The translations under genes were made by a program, and so were the position numbers. Below are positions 40,716 through 49,444 of a DNA stretch of 64,000 nt, one piece after another (the first letter of the stretch is position 1; every line of letters starts with the position of its first letter). The notes below the pieces were generated by a model. That model did not search any database. It was not told where the DNA came from and worked only from the letters and a program-made list of their open reading frames with translations. The stretch comes from Nocardioides sp. Root140. GTDB lineage: Bacteria; Actinomycetota; Actinomycetes; Propionibacteriales; Nocardioidaceae. The stretch is taken from positions 95,706 to 159,705 of the forward strand of contig NZ_LMFI01000002.1 of NCBI RefSeq assembly GCF_001426745.1. The letters run 5' to 3'.

Positions 40716-41355
40716 CGACGAACTCGGCGCGCTGCTCACCCTCGCGCGCACCGCGCAGGACCGGGCCACACCGGTCAACCCCGGGCTGGTCCGTCGGTCG
40801 GGTGCGCAGAGGCGCCACCGGCGCACCGCGGCCATCGGCGGACTCGCCGCCGCAGTGCTGATCGGCGGTGCCGGAGCGACCGCCTGGCTGGCCTCGCCCG
40901 ACGACCACGGTGGCGACAAGGACCAGGTCGTGGCGGCCGAGGCCGACGTGCTCGGACCCGACGGGTACGGCGACCTCAAGCTCGGCATGGGGCTCGACGA
41001 GGCCGAGGCGACCGGCGTGGTCGACATCGGCGGGGGCGGTCCGGGACAGACGTGTCGCACGATGTCGCTGACCGCCCACCCGCCGGCCAGGAACACGACG
41101 TCCGGCTACTACTCCGAGAAGTACGGCGTCGCGGCGGTCTTCGCGGCCGACGACATGGAGACTCCCGAGGGCATCGGCCTCGGGTCGACCCTCGACCAGG
41201 TGCGCGCCGCCTATCCGACGGTGGAGGAAGCACCCAACGGTTGGTACGTGCCGGTGGCCGGCCAGAAGGGAACGTCGTACTACTTCGGCGTGGAACAGGA
41301 CGGACGCGTCGGCGAGCTGGCCGTCGAGCTCGACAGTCAGGACTGCTTCGGCTGA
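40708..41355 (+). CDS. Single-pass membrane protein, putative partner of the ECF sigma factor
   Basis: 215 residues: a cytoplasmic N-terminus of about 50 residues (ELGALLTLARTAQDRATPVNPGLV), one helix (AAIGGLAAAVLIGGAGATAWL) and an extracytoplasmic domain with YGDLKLGMGLDEAEATG and two cysteines (TCRTMS and the terminal DCFG) that could pair. There is no zinc-binding HxxxCxxC anti-sigma motif. Overlap with the sigma gene makes an anti-sigma or sensor role plausible, not shown. The YGDLKLGMGLDEAEATG region resembles ligand-binding modules of unknown function in actinobacterial lipoproteins. Confidence 0.7.
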   Translation: MADDELGALLTLARTAQDRATPVNPGLVRRSGAQRRHRRTAAIGGLAAAVLIGGAGATAWLASPDDHGGDKDQVVAAEADVLGPDGYGDLKLGMGLDEAEATGVVDIGGGGPGQTCRTMSLTAHPPARNTTSGYYSEKYGVAAVFAADDMETPEGIGLGSTLDQVRAAYPTVEEAPNGWYVPVAGQKGTSYYFGVEQDGRVGELAVELDSQDCFG

Positions 41356-41359
41356 CGGA

Positions 41360-43678
41360 TCACCCCAGCAGCACGTCGAGCAACCGGACCGCCCCCGGCT
41401 TGTCGAGGGGGTGGTTCTGGTTGCCGCACTTGGGTGACTGGACGCACGACGGGCAGCCCTCGGTGCAGGCGCAGCTCGCGATCGCCTCGCGGGTGGCGGC
41501 CAGCCACTCGCGTGCCACCGTGAAGCCGCGCTCGGCGAAGCCCGCGCCGCCCGGGTGGCCGTCGTAGACGAAGACGGTCAGCTGGCCGGTGTCGGCGTGC
41601 AGGGCCGTGGAGACGCCGCCGATGTCCCACCGGTCGCACGTCGCGAAGAGCGGCAGCAGGCCGATGGAGGCGTGCTCGGCCGCGTGTGCCGATCCCGGCA
41701 GGTCGGCCTCGGCGAGTCCGGCGTCCTCGAGCACCGCGGCCGGGACGGTCCACCACACCGCAGCGGTGCGCAGCGTGCGCTCGGGCAGGTCGAGCGGCTC
41801 CTCCGAGATCACCTCGCCACTGGGGACGCGCCGCTTCAGGAACGAGACCACCTGGTGGGAGACGTCGACCTCACCGAACGACATGCGACAGCGCCCCCAC
41901 GGCTCGTGGCGCCGCTCCTGGGCGATGCGGACGTCGGTGGTCTCGCGGGCCGACGTGGAGTACGACGGGTCGGCGCGGTCCATCATCGCGACGTTGTCCT
42001 CGACGTCGAGCGAGGAGACCAGCCACGTCTCTCCTAGGTGCACGTAGACGGCGCCGGCGTGGGCGGTGCCGTGGGCCGACCCCGCATCGACGGTGCCGAT
42101 CACGCGACCCGTTGAGCCCTCGATGAGCTGCACGGGCGACCCGCCGGCCGAGCGGATGTCGGCGAAGTCGCTGGCCCGCCGCCGGTCGGTCCAGAACCAG
42201 TCCCGGCCGCGCCGGCGCAGGAGGCCGGCCTCGGTCAGCGCGTCGACCGCTTCGCGCGCCGTCTCGCCGAACAGCCCGAGCTCGTCCGGCGAGAGCGGCA
42301 ACTCCTCGGCGGCGGCCAGCAGGTGCGGGCCCAGGATGTAGTGGTTCGACGGGTCGAAGACGCACGCCTCGACCGGACGACCGATCAGGGCCTCGGGGTG
42401 GGTGACCAGGTAGGTGTCGAGCGGGTCGTCGCGCGCCACGAGGATGCCGAGCGCGTCCTGGCCCTCACGTCCGGCGCGGCCGACCTGCTGCCAGAGGGCG
42501 GCCCGGGTGCCCGGGAAACCGGCGAGCAGCACGGCGTCGAGTCCGCTCACGTCGATGCCGAGCTCGAGGGCGTTGGTGGCAGCCAGCCCGACCAGGTCGC
42601 CGGAGCGGAGCCGCTGCTCGAGGGCGCGGCGCTCCTCGGGCAGGTAGCCCCCGCGGTACGGCGCCACCCGGCCGGCCAGCTCGGGGGCGACCTCGCCGAG
42701 CGATTCGGCGGCGATGGCCGCGACGGACTCCGCGCCACGGCGGGAGCGCACGAACGCGAGCGTGCGCACTCCCGCGACGACGAGGTCGGTGAGCAGGTCG
42801 GCGACCTCGGAGGTCGCGGCCCGGCGTACGGGTGCGCCGTTCTCGCCGAGGTGGGAGACGAACGGCGGCTCCCACAGCGCCAGCGCCACCTGGCCGCGGG
42901 GCGAGGTGTCGTCGGTGACCGCGACCATCTCGTGACCGGTCAGGCGCAGGCCGAGCTCGGCGGGTGAGGCGACCGTGGCCGAGGCGAGCACGAACGTCGG
43001 GGACGCGCCGTAGAGCGCGCACACCCGGCGCAGCCGGCGCAGCACGTGGGAGACGTGGGCGCCGAAGACCCCGCGGTAGTGGTGGCACTCGTCGATGACC
43101 ACGTAACGCAGGGACCGCCAGAACCTGGCCCAGCGGGCGTGCCCGGGCAGCATCGAGCGGTGCAGCATGTCGGGGTTGGTGAGGAGGTACTCGCCGTGGT
43201 CGCGGGCCCAGTCGCGCTGCTCGCGGGAGCTGTCGCCGTCGTGCGTGGCCGCCCGGACGTCGAGTCCCAGCGCATGCAGGGAGGCCAGCTGGTCCTGGGC
43301 CAGCGCCTTGGTCGGGGCGACGTACAGCGCGGTCGCGCCCCGCTCGCCGCGCGGCCCGCGCTGCTCCAGGCAGGCCGTGAGGGCAGGCGCCTGGTAGACC
43401 AGCGACTTGCCGGACGCGGTGCCGGTGGCCACCACCACGTGTCGCCCGGAGTGCGCCGCCTCGGCGCCCTCGACCTGGTGCTGCCACGGGCGTACGACGC
43501 CCCGAGCGGTGAACGCCTCGCGCACCGGCGCGGCCACCCACGCCGGCCATTCGGCGTACGTCGGGGCGCGCGGGGGCAGCACCTCGACATGACGGAGCCG
43601 GTCGGCGCGGGACGGGGTCGCCACGGCGTCGATCAGGCCCCGCACCTCAGGCCGTGAGGGAGGGTGGAGTGGGGGCAC
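41360..43678 (-). CDS. DEAD/DEAH-box helicase with C-terminal DUF1998 zinc module (Rv3649-type)
   Basis: About 772 residues. Motif I is [12 protein letters not shown], motif II is DECH ([10 protein letters not shown]), and the helicase C domain has [35 protein letters not shown] sequence and [10 protein letters not shown]. The C-terminal third carries the DUF1998 cysteine set: [25 protein letters not shown]. Family members (Hrq1/MrfA-like) act in DNA repair; bacterial MrfA repairs mitomycin lesions. GTG at 43678 avoids overlap with the divergent STAS gene, whose start lies at 43825. Confidence 0.9.
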   Translation of the reverse strand: MPPLHPPSRPEVRGLIDAVATPSRADRLRHVEVLPPRAPTYAEWPAWVAAPVREAFTARGVVRPWQHQVEGAEAAHSGRHVVVATGTASGKSLVYQAPALTACLEQRGPRGERGATALYVAPTKALAQDQLASLHALGLDVRAATHDGDSSREQRDWARDHGEYLLTNPDMLHRSMLPGHARWARFWRSLRYVVIDECHHYRGVFGAHVSHVLRRLRRVCALYGASPTFVLASATVASPAELGLRLTGHEMVAVTDDTSPRGQVALALWEPPFVSHLGENGAPVRRAATSEVADLLTDLVVAGVRTLAFVRSRRGAESVAAIAAESLGEVAPELAGRVAPYRGGYLPEERRALEQRLRSGDLVGLAATNALELGIDVSGLDAVLLAGFPGTRAALWQQVGRAGREGQDALGILVARDDPLDTYLVTHPEALIGRPVEACVFDPSNHYILGPHLLAAAEELPLSPDELGLFGETAREAVDALTEAGLLRRRGRDWFWTDRRRASDFADIRSAGGSPVQLIEGSTGRVIGTVDAGSAHGTAHAGAVYVHLGETWLVSSLDVEDNVAMMDRADPSYSTSARETTDVRIAQERRHEPWGRCRMSFGEVDVSHQVVSFLKRRVPSGEVISEEPLDLPERTLRTAAVWWTVPAAVLEDAGLAEADLPGSAHAAEHASIGLLPLFATCDRWDIGGVSTALHADTGQLTVFVYDGHPGGAGFAERGFTVAREWLAATREAIASCACTEGCPSCVQSPKCGNQNHPLDKPGAVRLLDVLLG

Positions 43679-43824
43679 GGGACCAGTGTGGCAAGGGCCT
43701 CCGACAGCCCGGATTCGCGCCACCACATGCGCGAGGCGGATGTGCATGGTTTGATATGGCGAGAAGTGTCGGGGCAACTGGGGGCTCCGGCGCGCAATGG
43801 CCAGCCGGCCCTCGGAGGAGAGAC

Positions 43825-44160
43825 GTGGACCTGACGCTTGTGACACGCGAGGTCGATGGCGCGACCATCGTCGCGGTCGAGGGCGAGATCGATGTCTACA
43901 CCGCTCCCAAGTTGCGCGACAAGATCACCGAGCTCGTCGCCGACGGGTCCTACCACCTGATCATCGACATGGAGGGCGTCGAGTTCCTCGACTCCACCGG
44001 TCTCGGTGTCCTGGTCGGCGGCCTCAAGAAGGTGCGCGCCCACGACGGGTCGCTCCAGCTGGTGTGCAACCAGGACCGCCTCCTGAAGATCTTCCGGATC
44101 ACCGGCCTGGCGAAGGTGTTCGCGATCCACGCGTCGGCCGACGCCGCCACCTCGGCCTGA
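43825..44160 (+). CDS. Anti-sigma factor antagonist with STAS domain, BldG-like
   Basis: A 111-residue single STAS domain: [15 protein letters not shown], then [19 protein letters not shown] with the phosphorylatable S57, the same residue number as in Streptomyces BldG. When dephosphorylated such proteins bind anti-sigma kinases and free a sigma factor. In Streptomyces bldG is followed by an anti-sigma gene; here the next gene is hppA and no RsbW-like kinase is present in the window. GTG at 43825 follows GGAGGAGAG. The helicase gene is divergent, as SCO3550 is from bldG (recalled). Confidence 0.92.
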   Translation: MDLTLVTREVDGATIVAVEGEIDVYTAPKLRDKITELVADGSYHLIIDMEGVEFLDSTGLGVLVGGLKKVRAHDGSLQLVCNQDRLLKIFRITGLAKVFAIHASADAATSA

Positions 44161-44175
44161 CCTTTCGTCCCTTCC

Positions 44176-44197
44176 CACCGGTTCGTCCCGGTGTTTT
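44176..44197 (+). terminator. Intrinsic terminator after the STAS gene
   Basis: CACCGG / CCGGTG stem with a TTCGTC loop, followed directly by TTTT, 16 bp after the stop codon. One of few T-tract terminators in the window. Confidence 0.7.
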
Positions 44198-44301
44198 CGC
44201 GCGCCCTCACGACGAATGTGGCGGGGGTCACATGCAGGTCCCGGCGTCATGCGTAGACTCCGGGCCACTCGTGTTACCCGCGTCACACTCAAAGGAGAGC
44301 C

Positions 44302-46611
44302 ATGCCCGGGATCTACCCCGCTGCTGTGGATGTCTCCGGAGGCAACCTCGTCCTGGTGATCGTGGTCGGAGCCATTGCGCTTGTCGCACTTGGCCTGGCC
44401 GCGATGTTCCGGGCCGAGGTGTTGGCCGCCGGTGAAGGCACCGACAACATGAAGCGGATCGCTCAGGCCGTCCAGGAAGGCGCCAACGCCTACCTCACCC
44501 GCCAGTTCCGCACCCTCGGCATCTTTGCCGTGGTTGCGTTCTTCTTCCTCCTCGCCCTGCCAGCAGATGACACTGCGGTCAGGATCGGGCGCTCGATCTT
44601 CTTCCTGGTCGGTGCCGGATTCTCTGCCGCGGTCGGTTATCTCGGCATGTCGCTGGCGGTGAAGGCGAACCTCCGGGTGGCCGCCGCCGCGGAGGAGACC
44701 GGTCGAGAACCGGCGATGAAGATCGGCTTCCGCACCGGCGCGACGGTGGGCATGCTGACCGTCGGGCTCGGCCTCCTCGGTGCCAGCGTCGTCGTCCTCC
44801 TCTACAAGGACGAGGCGCCCCACGTGCTCGAGGGCTTCGGCTTCGGCGCCGCCCTGCTCGCGATGTTCATGCGAGTCGGTGGCGGCATCTTCACCAAGGC
44901 CGCCGACGTCGGTGCCGACCTGGTCGGCAAGGTCGAGCAGGGCATCCCCGAGGACGACCCCCGCAATGCCGCCACGATCGCCGACAACGTCGGCGACAAC
45001 GTGGGCGACTGTGCGGGCATGGCCGCCGACCTCTTCGAGTCGTACGCCGTGACGCTGGTCGCCGCGCTGATCCTCGGCTCCCAGGCCTTCGGTGACAAGG
45101 GCCTGGTCTACCCGCTGCTGATTCCCGCCATCGGGGCCCTGACCGCCGTACTCGGTGTCTACCTGTGCAAGCCCAAGGTCGGTGAGAACGGCCTCAAGAC
45201 GATCAACCGGGCCTTCTACATCTCCGCGGCCGTCGGCGCGCTCGGCTCCGTGATCCTCTCGTACGCCTACCTGCCCGGCGACTTCGCCGACTTCAAGAAC
45301 GCCACCGGCCTCGACATGGCCGACGCGTCCGGCGACCCGCGTCTGATCGCCTCGGCCGCGGTCGTCATCGGCATCGTGATGGCGGCCGGCATCCTCGCGC
45401 TGACCGGCTACTACACCGGCACCGAGCACCGTCCGGTGAAGGACGTCGGCAAGACGTCGCTGACCGGCGCCGCGACCGTGATCCTGTCGGGTCTCTCCGT
45501 CGGGTTCGAGTCGGCGGTCTACACCACGCTGGTCATCGGCGCCGCAGTGTTCGGGGCGTTCCTGCTCGGTGGCGCCACCGTCACGGTGTCCCTGTTCGCG
45601 GTGGCGCTCGCCGGTTGTGGCCTTCTCACCACCGTCGGCGTGATCGTGGCGATGGACACCTTCGGTCCGGTCTCCGACAACGCCCAGGGCATCGCCGAGA
45701 TGTCCGGTGACGTCAGCGAGGAGGGCGCGCAGATCCTCACCGAGCTCGACGCCGTCGGCAACACCACGAAGGCGATCACCAAGGGCATCGCGATCGCCAC
45801 GGCGGTGCTCGCGGCAACGGCGCTGTTCGGCTCCTACTCGACGTCGGTCGCAGAGGCCGTCGACGACGCGGGCGACCTGACCAAGGGTGACGAGACCCTG
45901 CTGAACTTCCTCGTCTACAACCCCGGCGTCCTGGTCGGTGTCCTGCTCGGTGCAGCGGTCGTCTTCCTGTTCTCCGGCCTGGCCATCAACGCCGTCGGCC
46001 GGGCCGCCGGTGCGGTGGTCTACGAGGTGCGCCGCCAGTTCCGCGAGATCCCCGGGATCATGGAGGGCACCGGACGTCCGGAGTACGGCAAGGTCGTCGA
46101 CATCGTCACCAAGGACTCGCTGCGTGAGCTGGTGACACCCGGACTCCTCGCGGTCCTGGCGCCGATCGCGGTCGGCTTCGGACTCGGTGCGGCCTCGTTG
46201 GCCGGCTTCCTGGCCGGAGCGATCGGCACCGGAACCCTGATGGCGGTCTTCCTGGCCAACGCCGGTGGGGCCTGGGACAACGCCAAGAAGCTCGTCGAGG
46301 ACGGCAACCACGGTGGCAAGGGTTCCCCTGCCCACGAGGCGACGATCATCGGCGACACCGTCGGTGACCCGTTCAAGGACACTGCCGGCCCGGCGATCAA
46401 CCCGCTGATCAAGGTGATGAACCTGGTCTCGCTGCTGATCGCCAGTGCCGTCGTCTCGATGAGCGTCGGCGAGGATCAGAACGACGCATTGCGGATCACC
46501 ATCGCCCTGGTGGCCGTGGCGATCATCGCGGTCGCTGTCTACATCGCCAAGCGGCGTCCGATCGCGATCGGCGACGACGCCACGGCGTCGGAGGTCTCCG
46601 CCAGCGCCTGA
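44302..46611 (+). CDS. hppA: Proton-translocating membrane pyrophosphatase
   Basis: A 769-residue integral membrane protein with about 16 helices that couples PPi hydrolysis to H+ export. Substrate-site motifs are ADVGADLVGKVE and EDDPRNAATIADNVGDNVGD with CAGMAADLFESY. A second cluster at the C-terminus has GDTVGDPFKDT. The sequence GNTTKA, with lysine at the K+-determining position, marks the K+-independent H+-pumping class. ATG at 44302 follows AAAGGAGAG. Monocistronic: a T-tract terminator before it and a 16-bp hairpin after. Confidence 0.96.
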   Translation: MPGIYPAAVDVSGGNLVLVIVVGAIALVALGLAAMFRAEVLAAGEGTDNMKRIAQAVQEGANAYLTRQFRTLGIFAVVAFFFLLALPADDTAVRIGRSIFFLVGAGFSAAVGYLGMSLAVKANLRVAAAAEETGREPAMKIGFRTGATVGMLTVGLGLLGASVVVLLYKDEAPHVLEGFGFGAALLAMFMRVGGGIFTKAADVGADLVGKVEQGIPEDDPRNAATIADNVGDNVGDCAGMAADLFESYAVTLVAALILGSQAFGDKGLVYPLLIPAIGALTAVLGVYLCKPKVGENGLKTINRAFYISAAVGALGSVILSYAYLPGDFADFKNATGLDMADASGDPRLIASAAVVIGIVMAAGILALTGYYTGTEHRPVKDVGKTSLTGAATVILSGLSVGFESAVYTTLVIGAAVFGAFLLGGATVTVSLFAVALAGCGLLTTVGVIVAMDTFGPVSDNAQGIAEMSGDVSEEGAQILTELDAVGNTTKAITKGIAIATAVLAATALFGSYSTSVAEAVDDAGDLTKGDETLLNFLVYNPGVLVGVLLGAAVVFLFSGLAINAVGRAAGAVVYEVRRQFREIPGIMEGTGRPEYGKVVDIVTKDSLRELVTPGLLAVLAPIAVGFGLGAASLAGFLAGAIGTGTLMAVFLANAGGAWDNAKKLVEDGNHGGKGSPAHEATIIGDTVGDPFKDTAGPAINPLIKVMNLVSLLIASAVVSMSVGEDQNDALRITIALVAVAIIAVAVYIAKRRPIAIGDDATASEVSASA

Positions 46612-46625
46612 CCTCATCACCCATC

Positions 46626-46662
46626 GACCCGTCGCCAGTTCGTGGAGAACTGGCGACGGGTC
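46626..46662. terminator. Terminator after hppA, 16-bp stem
   Basis: A perfect stem GACCCGTCGCCAGTTC / GAACTGGCGACGGGTC with a 5-nt GTGGA loop, 15 bp after the hppA stop. Confidence 0.85.
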
Positions 46663-46705
46663 GCTCGTTTCCGCCACGGTCGGAGCCACGAACTAGGCTC
46701 GGCGC

Positions 46706-48187
46706 GTGCCTTCCTCGAACCCTCCCGCCTCCGACCTGCCGACCCGACTGCGTACGGCGCTCGCCGCGGCGGACTACACCTACGACGGTGTCGCCGACCT
46801 GCTCGGGCCCACGGCCCACGGCGCACTGTCCCGCAACGAGACCGTGCCGGGCCTGCAGCGCACCCGAGGTGGCACACCCCTCGAGACCCTGACCCGGCTG
46901 TTCCTCCTGCAGACCCCGGTGTCGCTGGCCGATGCCGAGAAGGCACTGCCCGGCTTGGTCGACCGGATGGCGGTCGAGGGCCTCCTCGAGCAGAGCGTCA
47001 GCGAGGTGGCGGCTCGCCTCGACGTACGCCCGTACGCCGACGAGGAGCGCGACCTCTGGGTGGTCAGCGACCTGACCCCCGGCCTGGACGGCACACCGAA
47101 CAAGGTCGGCGCCGACCACGTGCTCGGGATCAGCTCGGCCTCCACGTCCCTTGCCCAGTTGACGATTCGCGAGCCCGTGGGCAGCGCACTCGACCTCGGC
47201 ACCGGCTGCGGCGTCCAGGCCCTGCATCTCGCCGGGCACGCCGAACGCGTGGTCGCCACCGACGTCAACCAACGTGCGCTGTGGATGACCCGCCTCAACG
47301 CCGAGCTCAATGAGGTCGCGAGCCGGGTCGACGTCCGCGAGGGGTCGTTCTTCGAGCCGGTCCGTGGCGAGCAGTTCGACCTGATCTCCACCAACCCGCC
47401 GTTCGTGATCTCGCCGGCGACGGGGGAGCGGCTGGTCTACCGCGACTCCGGGCTCCCCGGCGACCGCGTCGTCGAGGACATCGTCCGGGCCGCGCCGGCG
47501 CACCTGACCACCGGTGGGTGGTGCCAGGTGCTGGCCAACTGGGTGATCGCCGACGACCGTTCCTGGGACGAGCGACTGGCCGAGTGGGTCACCGACTGCG
47601 ACGCGTGGGTCGTGCAGCGCGAGGTGGTCGACCCGGCGACGTACGTCGAGCTGTGGCTCAAGGACGCCGGCCTCCAGGGGTCGCCCGACTACGTCCGCCG
47701 CTACGACACCTGGCTGGGCTGGTTCGACGAACAGGGCATCGAGGCCGTCGGGTTCGGCTGGATCAACCTTCGCCGCACCGACAGTGCTCCCACCGTGCGA
47801 CTCGAGGAGTGGCCCTACGACGTGGAGCAGCCGATCGCGCCCACGGTCCACGACTGGGGCGTCGCCGTCGACCGGCTGGCCGGCCTCGACGACGAGGCAC
47901 TGCTCGCCGCGCGGCTCGTCGTACGCACGGACGTGCAGCAGGAGACCGTCGGTGCCCCGGGTGCGGAGGACCCGCACACGGTGGTGCTCCGCCAGCAGCG
48001 CGGCCTGCGCCGGGCCCGGCAGGCCGACACCCTGGTGGCCGCGCTGGTCGGCGCCTGCGACGGCGAGCTCACCGTCGGGCAGATCATCGACGCACTGTCG
48101 GTGCTGCTCGAGGTCGACGCGGAGGAGGCCCGTGCGGCGCACCTGCCGACCGTCCGCGAGCTCGTCGCCGAGGGCTTCCTGGCGTAA
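46706..48187 (+). CDS. SAM-dependent methyltransferase with N5-type NPPF motif
   Basis: 493 residues. The N-terminal 150 residues form a helical DUF7059-like region (LPTRLRTALAAADYTYDGVADLLG). The methyltransferase core has LDLGTGCGVQALHLA and the catalytic STNPPFVISP, the amino-methylating signature shared by PrmC and RsmC. The C-terminal domain carries LRRARQADTLVAALVGACDGELTVGQII, seen in related actinobacterial proteins. It probably methylates a protein or RNA nitrogen; the substrate is not known. GTG at 46706 lies 6 nt after TAGGCT (leaderless). Confidence 0.87.
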   Translation: MPSSNPPASDLPTRLRTALAAADYTYDGVADLLGPTAHGALSRNETVPGLQRTRGGTPLETLTRLFLLQTPVSLADAEKALPGLVDRMAVEGLLEQSVSEVAARLDVRPYADEERDLWVVSDLTPGLDGTPNKVGADHVLGISSASTSLAQLTIREPVGSALDLGTGCGVQALHLAGHAERVVATDVNQRALWMTRLNAELNEVASRVDVREGSFFEPVRGEQFDLISTNPPFVISPATGERLVYRDSGLPGDRVVEDIVRAAPAHLTTGGWCQVLANWVIADDRSWDERLAEWVTDCDAWVVQREVVDPATYVELWLKDAGLQGSPDYVRRYDTWLGWFDEQGIEAVGFGWINLRRTDSAPTVRLEEWPYDVEQPIAPTVHDWGVAVDRLAGLDDEALLAARLVVRTDVQQETVGAPGAEDPHTVVLRQQRGLRRARQADTLVAALVGACDGELTVGQIIDALSVLLEVDAEEARAAHLPTVRELVAEGFLA

Positions 48188-48253
48188 GCGCTCCGAGCGC
48201 CGGCCCGACGTCGGCCGGACGAGAGGTCCGGCTTCGTCGTCTACTCTGTGGGC

Positions 48254-49330
48254 GTGTCCCAGCCCGCTTGGTATCCCGACCCCTCCGGCCAGCCGAATTC
48301 CTACCGTTACTGGAACGGCCAGTCGTGGAGCGCGGAGACCACCTCCAACCCGTACGCCGACCCGCCGCCCAGCGCGCAGGGTCAGGCTCCGGGCGCGCCA
48401 CAGCAGCCCCAGTCGTCGGCACAGCAGCCGCAGCAGCAGTGGTCGCCGCAGGGGCAGCAGTCCCAGGGGTGGCCCGGCCAGGAGCCGACGTCGGGTCAGC
48501 AGTGGTCGCCGATGCCCAGCGCCAGCGGGGGCAACGGCGGTGGCGGCAAGGGCAAGCTCTGGGTGCTGATCGGCGGTGTGCTGGCCGTGCTGATCCTGAT
48601 CGGCGGCGGCATCGCCGCGGTGCTGACGCTCGGTGACGACGACTCCGATGACAAGAAGGCCTCCGACGACTCGTCGCAGACCGACGATCCCACCGACGAG
48701 CCGACCACCGACCAGACCGACGAGCCGACCGACGGGCCCACGGACACCGAGACGTCCGGCGCCCCCGTCCTGGAGACCTGCCCGACCGCCGGGCCGGCCG
48801 CCAAGGGCGTGTCGAAGCCCGGTCAGGTCAGCGGCGGCGGCATCTCGTTCCCGCTGACCAACGGCTACAGCGATGGCGCCGACGCCGACCAGAACGAGGA
48901 CGCGTTCGACTTCCTGAGCGCTCCCAACGGGCAGATGAAGGTCATCGAGAAGACCAAGGACTCCGGCTGGATCTCGATGGTCGTGGTCGGCAGCGTGAAG
49001 AGGTCTGACGGCTACACCGACGTGCAACAGGCCGCCGAGAGCATCGCCGGCTGCATGGCCAGGTCCACGCGGCTCTACCGCAACGTGACCGACATCCGTC
49101 CGGGCGCCTCCGAGGCGCTCGACGTGGGTGGCCACGACGCCTGGCGGGTCGACACCGAGATCGAGATCAACGAGCCCAAGGTCAAGGCGACCGGTGACAC
49201 GGCGGTCGTGGTGGCGGTCGACACCGGCGACCCGGAGACCTTCGCGATCTTCGCGGGAGTGGTCCCGATCGGTGACACCCAGCTCCTCGAGCAGCTCAAC
49301 GCCGCAGTGGCCGGCATCACCGTGGACTGA
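48254..49330 (+). CDS. DUF2510 membrane protein with proline/glutamine linker
   Basis: About 358 residues. A DUF2510 module opens the protein (PAWYPDPSGQPNSYRYWNG...W). A Q/P/S-rich linker (40-95), one membrane helix (LWVLIGGVLAVLILIGGGIAAV), an acidic D/T/E-rich stalk (about 130-175) and an external domain with two cysteines (ETCPTAG, IAGCMAR) follow. This is a cell-surface protein of unknown function. GTG at 48254 lies 6 nt after TACTCT, so a leaderless start is preferred over GTG at 48248. Confidence 0.82.
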   Translation: MSQPAWYPDPSGQPNSYRYWNGQSWSAETTSNPYADPPPSAQGQAPGAPQQPQSSAQQPQQQWSPQGQQSQGWPGQEPTSGQQWSPMPSASGGNGGGGKGKLWVLIGGVLAVLILIGGGIAAVLTLGDDDSDDKKASDDSSQTDDPTDEPTTDQTDEPTDGPTDTETSGAPVLETCPTAGPAAKGVSKPGQVSGGGISFPLTNGYSDGADADQNEDAFDFLSAPNGQMKVIEKTKDSGWISMVVVGSVKRSDGYTDVQQAAESIAGCMARSTRLYRNVTDIRPGASEALDVGGHDAWRVDTEIEINEPKVKATGDTAVVVAVDTGDPETFAIFAGVVPIGDTQLLEQLNAAVAGITVD

Positions 49331-49444
49331 CCACCCGTTGGCCGGTCCGGGTCGGCCCGATTGCTGCACGCGCTACCGTAAGCCGCCGAGAGCCCTGTTC
49401 GATTCCCGACGGAGCTCTGCTTCGAGAAGGAGACAACGAGTTCA

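Noticed and set aside
43633..46689. 1018-codon minus-strand frame
   Set aside because: Antisense shadow of the STAS and hppA genes. Asp/Gly/Arg-rich composition and no recognisable fold.
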